Shown in pieces: positions 1 to 8,259 of a stretch of DNA of 36,981 nucleotides. A program made the position numbers and the translations under genes. Below the pieces are notes generated by a model. That model worked only from the letters and a program-made list of their open reading frames with translations, had not been told where the DNA came from and made no database searches. Source of the stretch: Micavibrio_A sp040381535 (GTDB lineage Bacteria; Pseudomonadota; Alphaproteobacteria; Micavibrionales; Micavibrionaceae); the NCBI GenBank assembly GCA_040381535.1, contig JBEIHF010000022.1, positions 1-36,981 of the forward strand, in the 5' to 3' direction. Each line of letters starts with the position of its first letter. The first letter of the stretch is position 1.

Positions 1-1513
1 GCTAGAGAGCCAAGCGCATCGGTGCCGCCAATATGCGGAAGCGCGCGGTCTCGAAGTGGACGAGATTTTTTCCGACTTCATGACGGGTGCAGGAAACCCG
101 ATGAAGCGGCCAGGTATGCTTTCACTGCTTCGCTATCTCAAGAAGCGAAAAGCGGGCTCTTTCGTCGTGATCGTTGACGATCTCAAGCGCTTTGCGCGGG
201 ACACGCGCGGCCATTGGGAGCTGCGCGATGCGCTTCGGGCAATGAACGTCGAGGTCGCTAGCCCCAATTATAATTTTGATGAATCGCCTGAAGGCGAATT
301 CGTCGAAACGGTCTTCGCCGCTCAAGGACAACTTGAGCGCAAACAAAATCGAAGACAGGTCATTCAGAAAATGACTGCTCGTATCGAGGCGGGCTATTGG
401 ACGATGTATGCGCCCGTTGGCTATCGGTACGAAAAGGCCAAAGGCAGCGGCGGCAAGGTACTCGTCCGCGACGAGCCTGACGCTTCAATCGTTCAAGAAG
501 CGCTTGAAGGCTACGCTTCTGGGCGCTTCCAGCTTCTCGTGCACGTGGTCGCGTTTCTTGAAAGCCACCCAGAATTCAAGCTGACGAAGAACGGGAACGT
601 TCATCCGCAGAATGTCAGTTCGATGCTCCGCCGCGTGATGTATGCGGGAATGGTCGAGCGCCCCGAATGGGGTATCGATCGGCGGAAGGGCAAACACGAA
701 GCGCTGATCTCCTTCGAGACCTTCGTTCGGATACAAGAACGGCTCGACGGAAACCCGCTCGTTGCCGATCGAAAGTCCCGCGACGAAGATTTTCCGCTTC
801 GTGGGTTCATCGTCTGCGGAGACTGTGACGGCCCGCTGACTTCCTGCTGGGCGAAGGGTCGCAAGGCCCGCCATCCTTACTATCACTGTCATACCAAGCA
901 CTGCGTCTCATACGGTAAGTCCATACGCCGAGACGTGTTGGAGGGCGAATTCGAGCATCTGGTCCGAACTCTCCAGCCCGACGAGACCGTCTTCGGGATA
1001 GCCTCAGCGATGTTTAAGGACGCATGGGGCCAGCGTGCGGCGCAGGCTGGCGCTCGGCGACGCGCCTTCGAGAGCGAGCGTGAAAACGTCAGCAAGGCAA
1101 TCGAGCAGCTTCTCGATACGATCACGCAAGTTCGCTCTCCCGCGGTGCTTGGAAGCTTCGAGCAACGCATCGAGAAGCTGGAAAATCAGAAGCTCGTTTT
1201 GCAGGAAAAAATCGAGGCGATCGACAGTCCGCGCGTGTCTTTCGACAACGCACTTAGAACCGCTCTCCTGTTCTTACAAAACCCTTGGAAACTTTGGACT
1301 TTCGGAACCTACGAGCACAAGAAATTGCTGCTGCAACTCTGTTTTTCCAAGAGGGTCGCGTACCGGCGAAATGAGGGTCTTAGAACCGCCGAATTGTCCT
1401 TGCCATTCAGGCTTCTGGACACACTTCGGACGGCTGAAAAAGAGAATGGTGGATGGGGCTGGATTCGAACCAGCGTACTCAGAGAGGGCAGATTTACAGT
1501 CTGCTGCCATTAA
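1..1513 (+). CDS. Serine recombinase (site-specific integrase), 5'-truncated by window edge
   Basis: Large serine recombinase that cuts and rejoins DNA at attachment sites to move an integrated element. The frame is open from base 2, upstream of the first GTG at 56, and encodes residues reading ESQAHRCRQYAEARGLEV, typical of the region just after the catalytic serine motif. The start and the catalytic serine therefore lie outside the window. Visible parts are the end of the resolvase domain (DDLKRFARD, QGQLERKQNRR), a recombinase domain with APVGYRYE, a zinc ribbon with CGDCDGPL and paired cysteines near residues 253-283 counted from the GTG, and a coiled coil near 335-390. The last 22 codons and the stop lie inside the tRNA-Tyr gene on the opposite strand. 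This fits an element inserted at the 3' end of that tRNA with its recombinase next to the junction. The family is certain; activity cannot be judged. Confidence 0.88.
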   Translation, partial: LESQAHRCRQYAEARGLEVDEIFSDFMTGAGNPMKRPGMLSLLRYLKKRKAGSFVVIVDDLKRFARDTRGHWELRDALRAMNVEVASPNYNFDESPEGEFVETVFAAQGQLERKQNRRQVIQKMTARIEAGYWTMYAPVGYRYEKAKGSGGKVLVRDEPDASIVQEALEGYASGRFQLLVHVVAFLESHPEFKLTKNGNVHPQNVSSMLRRVMYAGMVERPEWGIDRRKGKHEALISFETFVRIQERLDGNPLVADRKSRDEDFPLRGFIVCGDCDGPLTSCWAKGRKARHPYYHCHTKHCVSYGKSIRRDVLEGEFEHLVRTLQPDETVFGIASAMFKDAWGQRAAQAGARRRAFESERENVSKAIEQLLDTITQVRSPAVLGSFEQRIEKLENQKLVLQEKIEAIDSPRVSFDNALRTALLFLQNPWKLWTFGTYEHKKLLLQLCFSKRVAYRRNEGLRTAELSLPFRLLDTLRTAEKENGGWGWIRTSVLREGRFTVCCH

Positions 1514-1531
1514 CCACTCGGCCACCCATCC
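1447..1531 (-). tRNA. tRNA-Tyr (anticodon GTA)
   Basis: Read on the minus strand, the gene starts GGATGGG at 1531 and its 3' half ends CCCATCC, A, CCA at 1447, giving a perfect 7-bp acceptor stem with encoded CCA. The anticodon loop holds GTA (context ACTGTAAATC), and a long variable arm is present, as expected for bacterial tRNA-Tyr. The T arm has GGTTCGAATCC. Its 3' end faces the recombinase gene, the usual orientation when a tRNA 3' end serves as an integration site. A strong promoter lies upstream at 1555-1584. Confidence 0.96.
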
Positions 1532-1554
1532 ACGGGTAGAATTGGCAGACCCGC

Positions 1555-1584
1555 ATAAAAAAAGGTTTTGTCCTCTCCTGTCAA
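1555..1584 (-). promoter_or_regulatory. Promoter of tRNA-Tyr
   Basis: On the minus strand a perfect -35 hexamer TTGACA (1579-1584) is followed after 18 bp by TTTTAT (1555-1560). This places the transcription start about 15-20 bases before the mature tRNA 5' end. The -35 box touches the alternative GTG start of rlmB at 1585, so the tRNA and rlmB promoters must be packed into the same short interval. Confidence 0.6.
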
Positions 1585-1602
1585 GTGTGCGATGACATTT
1601 TT

Positions 1603-2637
1603 ATGGCCAGAACCCCCAAAAGACCCCCATCCGGAAAGAAGCCTTCCCGCGCCCCCCAGCATACGGGAGGCCGCAGGAACGAAAGAACCGCGGAAGGCCG
1701 TTCGAATCGCACCGATAAAGCATCCAAACGGGGCAGTTTCCGAAAGGCTGAGCAGGAAAAGACCACAAAAAAATATGTTCCCTTTTCCGTACGCGGCAAA
1801 GAAGAACGTAAGGAAAGCCCGCGCCGCGACAAGCGCGAGTTCGAACAACGCCCGATGCGTGAAGATCGCCCGCCCCGCCCGCCCAGAGAAGAGCGCGAGC
1901 CACGCGCACCGAAATTAAAAGCCGATTTGTTCGGCATGCACGCCGTTCGTGAAGCATGGCAAAATCCCGACCGTTTCGTTCATGCGCTGTTCCTTACCGA
2001 AGCCGCGATGAAAGAATTCGAAGAACATCTGAAAACGGATGCCAAACGTCCGCCGCCCAAAATCGTTTCCAAGGAAGAACTCGACCGCGCCTTCCCGCCC
2101 GGCACGGTGCATCAGGGCATCGCCCTTTCTTGCCAGCCTTTGGCGGAAAATTCCGTGATCGATTTGATCATCCGCGGGACATCCAAGAAAAAATCCGTGA
2201 TCGTCGTGCTTGATCAAGTGACAGACCCCCACAATATCGGTGCCATCTTGCGCTCGGCCTGTGCGTTCGGCGCGGACGGTGTGGTGATGCAGAGCAAGCA
2301 CGCCCCCGAAATGACGGGCATCCTTGCCAAGACGGCCTGCGGCGCGGCGGACCATATCCCCGTGGCCTATGAAGTGAATTTATCGCGCGCGCTCGAAAAG
2401 CTTCAAGAAGAGCATTACGTCGTGATCGGATTGGACGAACACGCACCCAAAACCTTCAGTGAACTGCCTTCCTACGAACGCGCGGTTATAGTGCTCGGCG
2501 CCGAAGGCCCCGGCATGAGACGTCTCGTAAAAGACCATTGCGATGTGTTGGTGAAGTTGCCCACACAACCGCCGATCGCGTCCTTGAACGTATCGAACGC
2601 TGCGGCCGTTGCGCTTTATGCGTTGCTGGGCGTGTAA
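1603..2637 (+). CDS. rlmB: 23S rRNA 2'-O-ribose methyltransferase, RlmB/SpoU family
   Basis: SPOUT-class methyltransferase that probably methylates the 2'-O of a 23S rRNA guanosine (G2251 in E. coli). An N-terminal substrate-binding domain begins at DLFGMHAVREAW. The knotted catalytic domain has all three SpoU motifs: LDQVTDPHNIGAILRSA, VVLGAEGPGMRR, and IASLNVSNAAAVALY at the end. I chose ATG 1603 over the in-frame GTG at 1585 because the six extra residues look non-conserved; neither start has a clear ribosome site. Residues about 1-105 form a disordered Arg/Lys/Pro/Glu-rich tail missing from the E. coli enzyme (about 243 aa against 344 here). TrmH-type tRNA methylation is a less likely alternative. 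Confidence 0.9.
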   Translation: MARTPKRPPSGKKPSRAPQHTGGRRNERTAEGRSNRTDKASKRGSFRKAEQEKTTKKYVPFSVRGKEERKESPRRDKREFEQRPMREDRPPRPPREEREPRAPKLKADLFGMHAVREAWQNPDRFVHALFLTEAAMKEFEEHLKTDAKRPPPKIVSKEELDRAFPPGTVHQGIALSCQPLAENSVIDLIIRGTSKKKSVIVVLDQVTDPHNIGAILRSACAFGADGVVMQSKHAPEMTGILAKTACGAADHIPVAYEVNLSRALEKLQEEHYVVIGLDEHAPKTFSELPSYERAVIVLGAEGPGMRRLVKDHCDVLVKLPTQPPIASLNVSNAAAVALYALLGV

Positions 2638-2918
2638 GCCATACCGGTTATGCTTTGTAATACTTCGCGGGCCTGAGCGGCTCTAGGCTCTTCCGCGATC
2701 TTCGCAAAGCAGTCATTTACGTGATTCAAAAAGCCATTGCTATACAACTCTGTATTGTAGGAAATGCTTGCGCCGAATTCTTTCATTTTGATGGCAACAT
2801 CCAACGCATTCGGCTCGTTATCCCGTTTTTCATTGGAAGGTACAAAATTAAGCCCATCTACAGCTCTATCAAACGCAATACTGAAGCCGCGGATTCTTTC
2901 AACGTTCGAAAGTTCCAT
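2616..2918 (-). CDS. Small hypothetical protein (100 aa), coupled to upstream gene
   Basis: I do not recognise this protein. It is 100 aa, soluble and mildly acidic, without a signal peptide or membrane segment; the middle reads NALDVAIKMKEFGASI. Its ATG overlaps the stop of the 84-aa gene upstream by one base (TGATG), so the two are probably translated together. Its last 22 bases overlap the 3' end of rlmB convergently. Coupling and spacing are the main reasons to believe it is real. Confidence 0.6.
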   Translation of the reverse strand: MELSNVERIRGFSIAFDRAVDGLNFVPSNEKRDNEPNALDVAIKMKEFGASISYNTELYSNGFLNHVNDCFAKIAEEPRAAQAREVLQSITGMAYTPSNA

Positions 2919-3172
2919 CAGACAGTCTCCAGTTTCAATGCTGCTACTACGCCTGCGAAAGCTTCGGTTTTCGGAATCAATTTCGCAATGCCGGAAACGC
3001 GGCGATCAAACACATCCCTTAAAGATGCTTCACTTTTAAGAGCCATCAAGCCTTCGGTAAGACCCTCTAAGGCCTTTACACGAACTTCTTCGGTCCATTC
3101 TTGGTTGAACAAACCGCGTTCGATGGCTTCGCAGTAATAATCCAGATTTTGGTCTGGGGAAGTCTCAATCAT
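2918..3172 (-). CDS. Small hypothetical protein (84 aa), first gene of a coupled pair
   Basis: Unrecognised 84-aa helical-looking protein; a central stretch reads RVKALEGLTEGLMALKSE. The ATG at 3172 is preceded by GAGGTG at a good distance, and AT-rich promoter-like DNA follows further upstream, shared with polA on the other strand. The stop overlaps the start of the 100-aa gene. Both proteins are of similar size and composition, so they may act together, but nothing in the sequence gives a function. Confidence 0.62.
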   Translation of the reverse strand: MIETSPDQNLDYYCEAIERGLFNQEWTEEVRVKALEGLTEGLMALKSEASLRDVFDRRVSGIAKLIPKTEAFAGVVAALKLETV

Positions 3173-3187
3173 GTTTACACCTCAGTA

Positions 3188-3218
3188 TTGTAGTTTATTA
3201 TTTATGGTTATGTATAAT
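3188..3218 (+). promoter_or_regulatory. Probable polA promoter
   Basis: A perfect -10 hexamer TATAAT (3213-3218) sits in AT-rich DNA with a weak TTGTAG (3188-3193) 19 bp upstream. The region is divergent: the small gene pair starts at 3172 on the other strand and probably shares this AT-rich tract. Confidence 0.45.
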
Positions 3219-3272
3219 ATTATCCCCTGCCCGTCAAGCACTTAAAAAAGGCGGGTTTTCGGGGGGAGCCAA

Positions 3273-6095
3273 GTGTGCTTTAACCAATTCATGGCTTCCG
3301 ATAAAGACGAAATTTTTCTGGTGGATGGCTCCGGTTACATTTTCCGCGCCTATTTCGCCCTCCCGCCCCTCACGCACAACGGCCAGCCCGTGGGCGCTGT
3401 GCTGGGCTTCACCAATATGATGATGAAGATGCTCAACGATCTAAAAGCGCCCTACATCGCCGTTATCTTTGACGCCGCACGCAAAAATTTCCGGTACGAC
3501 ATTTACGAAGATTACAAAGCCAACCGCGAGGAAGCGCCGGAAGATTTGATTCCGCAATTTCCGCTCTTTCGCAAAGCGTCCGAAGCGTTCGGCGTTCCGG
3601 CCTTGGAAGTCGAAGGATTCGAGGCGGATGATTTGATCGCCACATATGCCCGCCTCGCGCGGGAACAAGGGCGCAAAGTCACCATCGTCGGCACCGACAA
3701 GGATTTGATGCAACTCGTCAACGATGACGTACGTTTGTATGACCCGATTAAGAACAAATATCTGGGCGCAGACGATGTGTTCGAAAAATTCGGCGTGCAG
3801 CCCGATAAGGTCGTCGATGTGCAGGCGCTTGCGGGCGATTCCGTCGACAACGTGCCGGGTGTTCCGGGCATCGGCGTTAAAACCGCAGCGCAATTGATTA
3901 CCGAATACGGTGATCTTGAAAATCTTCTCGCCAAGGCGGGCGACATCAAGCAGCCCAAACGCCGCGAGGCTTTGATAGACAATGCCGATAAAGCCCGCCT
4001 TTCCAAAAGACTGGTGCAATTGGACGCCTTTGCCCCCGTGCCGTTGAAACTCGAAGATTTAAAGGCGCATGAACCGAACAAGGAACTGCTAATAAGTTTT
4101 CTGACCGAACATGGATTTAAAAATATTCTTGCCAAGCTCGGCGAGCGTGTACAGGATTCCGTGTCATCGCCGCAAAAGACGGAAAAAAAATCTGCTTCCA
4201 AAAATGACGGACCCGTAGAAAAAACGTCTGCGCCTCTATCGGTCGAGCTTCCGCCGATCGCAAACAATCAATACACATTGATTCAAGACATGTCTGTTTT
4301 GGAACAGTGGATTGCCGAAGCGTATGAGACAGGATTTTTGTCGATCGACACCGAGACAACGAACCTTACGCCCTCTTCCGCCGAACTTGTGGGCATTTCC
4401 CTCTGCCATACGATCGGCAAAGCCGCGTATATACCGCTCGGCCATTCCGATGGCGCGGTCGATCTTCTGGGCGGCGGTAGCGCGGGTATCAAACAAATCC
4501 CTATGCGCGACGCGATTGCGAAACTCAAACCGCTTCTCGAAAATCCCAGCGTTCTCAAAGTCGGGCACAATATCAAATATGACTGGCAGATGCTGGCGCT
4601 ACACGGCATTCATATGTCCCCGTGTGATGACACAATGCTGATGTCCTATACGCTGGACGGCACCAGCAATTCCAATTCCATGGACGAAATATCCAAGCGC
4701 GTCTTAAATCATGAAACCGTGAAATATGACGATGTCACAGGTATCGGTAAATCGCGTGTGACGTTTGACCTTGTGCCGCTTGAAAAAGCCCGCGATTACG
4801 CCGCCGAAGATGCGGATGTTACCGCGCGGTTTTATATGCATTACAAACCGCGCCTTGCCCATGAAACCATGGCAGGCGTGTATGAAGATATCGAACGCCC
4901 GCTTATCTCTGTGATTGCCCATATGGAGATGGACGGCATTTCTGTTGATCCCGTGATATTGAACAAAATGAGCACGGAATTCGGCAAAAAACTTTTGATC
5001 CTCGAAGAAGAAATTCAAAAGATGGCCGGTACGCAATTCAATGTTGGCTCCCCCAAACAAATCGGCGAAGTTTTGTTCGAGCAAATGAAATTGCCAGGCG
5101 GTTCCAAAACCAAAACAGGGCAATGGTCAACGGATGTGGGTTCGCTCGAAGATCTCGCTCGCGACGGGCATGAGATCGTTAAAAAAATTCTTGAATGGCG
5201 CGGCCTTGCGAAATTAAAGAGCACCTATACAGATGCCTTACAGGAACAGGTGAATTCCAGAACCAAACGCGTGCACACATCCTATTCTATGGCGGGCACG
5301 AGCACGGGGCGTTTATCTTCTTCCGATCCGAACCTGCAAAACATTCCGATCCGTTCCGAAGAGGGGCGCAAAATCCGCGAAGCCTTCGTAGCGCAGGAAG
5401 GCCATTTACTGCTCTCTGTCGATTATTCCCAAGTCGAATTACGCCTTGCCGCCGAAATGGCAGGGGTCAAAGCCTTGAAAGAAGCCTTCCGTGACGGCGT
5501 CGACATTCATACGCTGACCGCATCCCAAGTGTTCGGTATTCCTTTGGATCAAGTCACGCCCGAAATACGCCGTCAGGCCAAGGCCGTCAATTTCGGCATC
5601 ATCTACGGTATTTCGGGATGGGGATTGGCACAGCAACTCGGGTGCGATCCGAAAGTAGCCAATGATTTCATCAAACGGTATTTGAACACGTTCAGCGAAA
5701 TCCGCGATTATATGGAACGCACGAAAGAAGAAGCGCGCAAATACGGCTATGTCAAAACATTGCTGGGGCGAAAATGCTATATCGCAAATATCAATTCTAC
5801 CAATCAAGGATGGCGCGCAGGCGCGGAACGCCAGGCGATCAACGCGCCGTTGCAGGGAACGGCGGCGGACATCATGAAAAAGGCGATGATCAAGATTCCA
5901 CCAGCGCTTAAAGCCGCAAACCTCAATGCCAAGATGTTATTGCAAGTGCATGACGAATTGATTTTCGAAGTACCGGAATCTGAGTTGGAAGAATCATCCA
6001 AGCTCATCAAACACATCATGGAAAATGTTTTGAAGCTGGACGTGCCTTTGGTGGCCGATGTCGGCTCGGGCAAAAGCTGGGCTGCCGCGCATTAA
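3273..6095 (+). CDS. polA: DNA polymerase I
   Basis: Repair and Okazaki-fragment polymerase with all three classical domains. Residues about 10-300 are the 5'-3' exonuclease (FLVDGSGYIFRAYFALPP, EGFEADDLIATYA, GDSVDNVPGVPGIGVKTA). Residues about 335-530 are the 3'-5' proofreading domain with acidic residues intact (SIDTETT, GHNIKYDWQML, YAAEDADVTARFY). The polymerase domain holds motif A (LLSVDYSQVELRLAAEMAG), motif B (RRQAKAVNFGIIYGIS) and motif C (LLQVHDELIFEVP). Length is normal. The start is ambiguous: GTG 3273 lies 4-5 bases after a GGGGAG run, whereas ATG 3291 starts the family-like MASDKDEIFLVDG but has a more distant ribosome site. The gene ends 4 bases before the convergent DUF1223 gene. 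Confidence 0.97.
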   Translation: MCFNQFMASDKDEIFLVDGSGYIFRAYFALPPLTHNGQPVGAVLGFTNMMMKMLNDLKAPYIAVIFDAARKNFRYDIYEDYKANREEAPEDLIPQFPLFRKASEAFGVPALEVEGFEADDLIATYARLAREQGRKVTIVGTDKDLMQLVNDDVRLYDPIKNKYLGADDVFEKFGVQPDKVVDVQALAGDSVDNVPGVPGIGVKTAAQLITEYGDLENLLAKAGDIKQPKRREALIDNADKARLSKRLVQLDAFAPVPLKLEDLKAHEPNKELLISFLTEHGFKNILAKLGERVQDSVSSPQKTEKKSASKNDGPVEKTSAPLSVELPPIANNQYTLIQDMSVLEQWIAEAYETGFLSIDTETTNLTPSSAELVGISLCHTIGKAAYIPLGHSDGAVDLLGGGSAGIKQIPMRDAIAKLKPLLENPSVLKVGHNIKYDWQMLALHGIHMSPCDDTMLMSYTLDGTSNSNSMDEISKRVLNHETVKYDDVTGIGKSRVTFDLVPLEKARDYAAEDADVTARFYMHYKPRLAHETMAGVYEDIERPLISVIAHMEMDGISVDPVILNKMSTEFGKKLLILEEEIQKMAGTQFNVGSPKQIGEVLFEQMKLPGGSKTKTGQWSTDVGSLEDLARDGHEIVKKILEWRGLAKLKSTYTDALQEQVNSRTKRVHTSYSMAGTSTGRLSSSDPNLQNIPIRSEEGRKIREAFVAQEGHLLLSVDYSQVELRLAAEMAGVKALKEAFRDGVDIHTLTASQVFGIPLDQVTPEIRRQAKAVNFGIIYGISGWGLAQQLGCDPKVANDFIKRYLNTFSEIRDYMERTKEEARKYGYVKTLLGRKCYIANINSTNQGWRAGAERQAINAPLQGTAADIMKKAMIKIPPALKAANLNAKMLLQVHDELIFEVPESELEESSKLIKHIMENVLKLDVPLVADVGSGKSWAAAH

Positions 6096-6099
6096 AAAA

Positions 6100-6852
6100 T
6101 TATGGTTTTATGGCGGAACCTGCGGCGACGATCTGTCCCGTACGGACGTTCTGCGCGATGATTGCAACGCCGCCATTGGCAGGTTCAAACGATGCGTTGA
6201 TACCGCGTGCCATGGGAGTTCCATCCCATGGGCCCAAATCCATCATACGGCTGACAACATTATAATAGGTTACGCTTTTGCCAAGATTGTTACCTTCGGT
6301 GATCGCCATAGATTTGGGCGCGTCGAACACGGCCATCCACAAATTCAAAGGATCTCTGGCCGCAGAAATTTGAGGTAGTGAAAAACTGTAGGCGTCGCCA
6401 CCTGCGGATGTGAGCGGAATGGGCAAAACTTTTTCCGCGCGGCCTTTCAAAATGGCGGCGCTGACTTTCCCCGCCTCATATCCGATCATATCCATGTGAC
6501 CGTTGACGACGAGTTGCGGCGTGTAGCGCGGACCGTTGCCGATCAGGCGTTGATATTGCGCCTGACGTTGTGTGCAAAAAGATTTGCCGAGCGGATTCTT
6601 GCGCACTGAAAAATAATCGACATGGCAGGAAAGCCCGATGATTGATTGCTGCTGGATCATCTGGCCCATCAATTCATCAGCGGGGGGGCAAAAGGCGCAT
6701 GCTTGGGAGGTGAAGAGTTCGAGCACCACGGGTGGGGGCTGCGGGGCTGCAGGCGCAGGCGGAACCGAAACAGGCACGATCTGTGCGTTCGCGGAAAGAG
6801 GCCATAAAGCTAGTAAAAACAGTGCCGGCAGGAATCTGATCATGGACAACAC
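6100..6852 (-). CDS. Secreted DUF1223 (thioredoxin-like) protein
   Basis: Exported protein of the DUF1223 family, common in alphaproteobacteria and related to thioredoxin-like folds. The N-terminus is a classic signal peptide with hydrophobic core FLPALFLLALWPLS and a likely cleavage after ANA. The mature part begins with PVVLELFTSQACAFCPPADE, containing a CxxC motif, followed by IGLSCHVDYF, both hallmarks of the family. The biochemical role is not established; a periplasmic redox function is an inference. An AAGGGG ribosome site 7 bases before GTG 6852 favours that start over ATG 6843. It is divergent from gpt with only 46 bp between them. Confidence 0.85.
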   Translation of the reverse strand: MLSMIRFLPALFLLALWPLSANAQIVPVSVPPAPAAPQPPPVVLELFTSQACAFCPPADELMGQMIQQQSIIGLSCHVDYFSVRKNPLGKSFCTQRQAQYQRLIGNGPRYTPQLVVNGHMDMIGYEAGKVSAAILKGRAEKVLPIPLTSAGGDAYSFSLPQISAARDPLNLWMAVFDAPKSMAITEGNNLGKSVTYYNVVSRMMDLGPWDGTPMARGINASFEPANGGVAIIAQNVRTGQIVAAGSAIKP

Positions 6853-6898
6853 TCTAAAGCCCCTTCCCTTTTTTGAAAAGGCGGGATATTGAATCTTT

Positions 6899-7411
6899 AT
6901 GAATACCTACAGAAAAGATTTCCCCGTTTCATGGGACGAAATGCACCGTAATTCCAAGGCTCTTGCGTGGAAGCTCCTTGATAAGGGACCGGCCCCCGGC
7001 GGAAAATGGAAAGGCGTTATGGCGATAACCCGTGGAGGCCTTGTCCCCGCCTGTATTGTGGCCCGTGAGCTGGAAGTTCTCATCGTCGAAACCTTTTGCA
7101 TTTCAAGTTATGACCACAAGGAACAAGGGAAAGCAAAAATTCTGAAAATGCCCGAAGCCATCACCGACCAAGGCAAAGGCTGGATCGTCATCGACGACCT
7201 CGTCGATACCGGAGGGACGTTCAAAATCATCCGCGAACATTTTCCATCCGCGCATTACGGGTGCATTTACGCCAAGCCCAAAGGCATGCCTACGGTGGAC
7301 ACGTTCGTCACTGAAGTCTCGCAAGACACATGGATTCATTTCCCTTGGGATCTTGAAATCCAATATGCCGAACCTCTGGCACGCCACAGCTCTGACACCC
7401 ATATAAAATGA
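6899..7411 (+). CDS. gpt: Xanthine(-guanine) phosphoribosyltransferase
   Basis: Purine salvage enzyme that joins xanthine or guanine to PRPP, giving XMP or GMP. The type I phosphoribosyltransferase signature WIVIDDLVDTGGT is present, along with the substrate-side motifs VMAITRGGLVPACIVARE and FPWD near the C-terminus, as in E. coli Gpt. Length 170 aa against about 152. The stop overlaps the ATG of the next gene (ATGA), so the hydrolase-like protein is co-translated. Confidence 0.92.
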   Translation: MNTYRKDFPVSWDEMHRNSKALAWKLLDKGPAPGGKWKGVMAITRGGLVPACIVARELEVLIVETFCISSYDHKEQGKAKILKMPEAITDQGKGWIVIDDLVDTGGTFKIIREHFPSAHYGCIYAKPKGMPTVDTFVTEVSQDTWIHFPWDLEIQYAEPLARHSSDTHIK

Positions 7412-8157
7412 AGCAGCAGGCCGCGACGATCGAATTACACAACGGCAACAAGCTTTATTCCGTGATGAGCTCGCCCGTCGATCGCTCCATTGAAAGCCCT
7501 GATAAAACATTGGTCGTGATGATTCACGACATACCGTATGGTGATTACCGCGAGCATGAGGATCTATTCAGCTATGTGCGTGCAATTTTCAATGAACATG
7601 GTTATCAGACATTGATGTTCGATTTCGAAAGTTGTGGTGAATCCGACGGCAAGCAGGAAGATTTCGATCTGGAAACCGTCCGCCGGAATTTAAAAGAAGT
7701 TCTGGTGTGGGCGCAGATGCGCGGATTTGAAAAATTCATCTTCGTGGCGAGCGGCGTAGGTTCCGCGTTCGCATTGGAATTTTCCAACGAAAAAGTCCCC
7801 ATGGTGTTTTTATTCTGGCCGGTGGTCGATCTCGCCTTGCACGCGCGGGGCCTGTTTTATGACGGGTTGAACAAGGTGATCGCGCGGGGCCGCAAGATCG
7901 GCGGCAAGCTGGTCGAACAGATGGAACATTACGATCCCAAGCTTGCGATGAAATCACTTAAAATCCCAATCCTTATCCAGTACGGAGCCGAGGACGAGGA
8001 AGTAAGCCTCAGCCACACGGATTACATCAAAAAGAACTTCAAAGCCCTTAGAATTGACATAACATCATATCTGGACGGGAAGAGCGGGCTAACCAATCCC
8101 CGTCATCGCGTCATGATCGCCCATCACATAGGCGCTTTTTTGGATAAATATTCTTGA
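7408..8157 (+). CDS. Alpha/beta-hydrolase-like protein lacking the nucleophile serine
   Basis: Alpha/beta-hydrolase fold of the serine aminopeptidase/lysophospholipase type, similar to hydrolases linked to exopolysaccharide systems. Visible elements are VVMIHDIPYGDY (oxyanion strand), LMFDFESCGESDG, an acidic-residue region ILIQYGAEDEEVS, and a C-terminal PRHRVMIAHHIGAF that could supply the histidine. At the nucleophile elbow, where GxSxG is expected, the sequence reads VASGVGSAF: the aligned catalytic position is glycine, with serines two residues either side. The protein may be a non-catalytic member or use a shifted serine. It overlaps gpt by 4 bases. Confidence 0.75.
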   Translation: MKQQAATIELHNGNKLYSVMSSPVDRSIESPDKTLVVMIHDIPYGDYREHEDLFSYVRAIFNEHGYQTLMFDFESCGESDGKQEDFDLETVRRNLKEVLVWAQMRGFEKFIFVASGVGSAFALEFSNEKVPMVFLFWPVVDLALHARGLFYDGLNKVIARGRKIGGKLVEQMEHYDPKLAMKSLKIPILIQYGAEDEEVSLSHTDYIKKNFKALRIDITSYLDGKSGLTNPRHRVMIAHHIGAFLDKYS

Positions 8158-8183
8158 TTTCCCGCCCCAAAAGGCCTTATAAC
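8154..8183 (+). promoter_or_regulatory. Promoter of rpmI-rplT
   Basis: TTGATT (8154-8159) and TATAAC (8178-8183) are separated by 18 bp; the -35 box overlaps the stop of the preceding gene. The transcript would have a leader of about 70 bases before rpmI. Leaders of this operon bind L20 for autoregulation in other bacteria, but I cannot fold this one well enough to claim it. Confidence 0.5.
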
Positions 8184-8259
8184 CCCTCATTCCTTGCGAT
8201 CTGGCTAGAAATATCGGCTGCCTCGGTCGCATTTATGTAACTCTTTCAAGGAGATAAAA

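Noticed and set aside
3441..4267. 192- and 251-codon frames antisense to polA
   Set aside because: Low-complexity translations (Ser/Arg-rich) opposite a conserved exonuclease domain; no ribosome sites.
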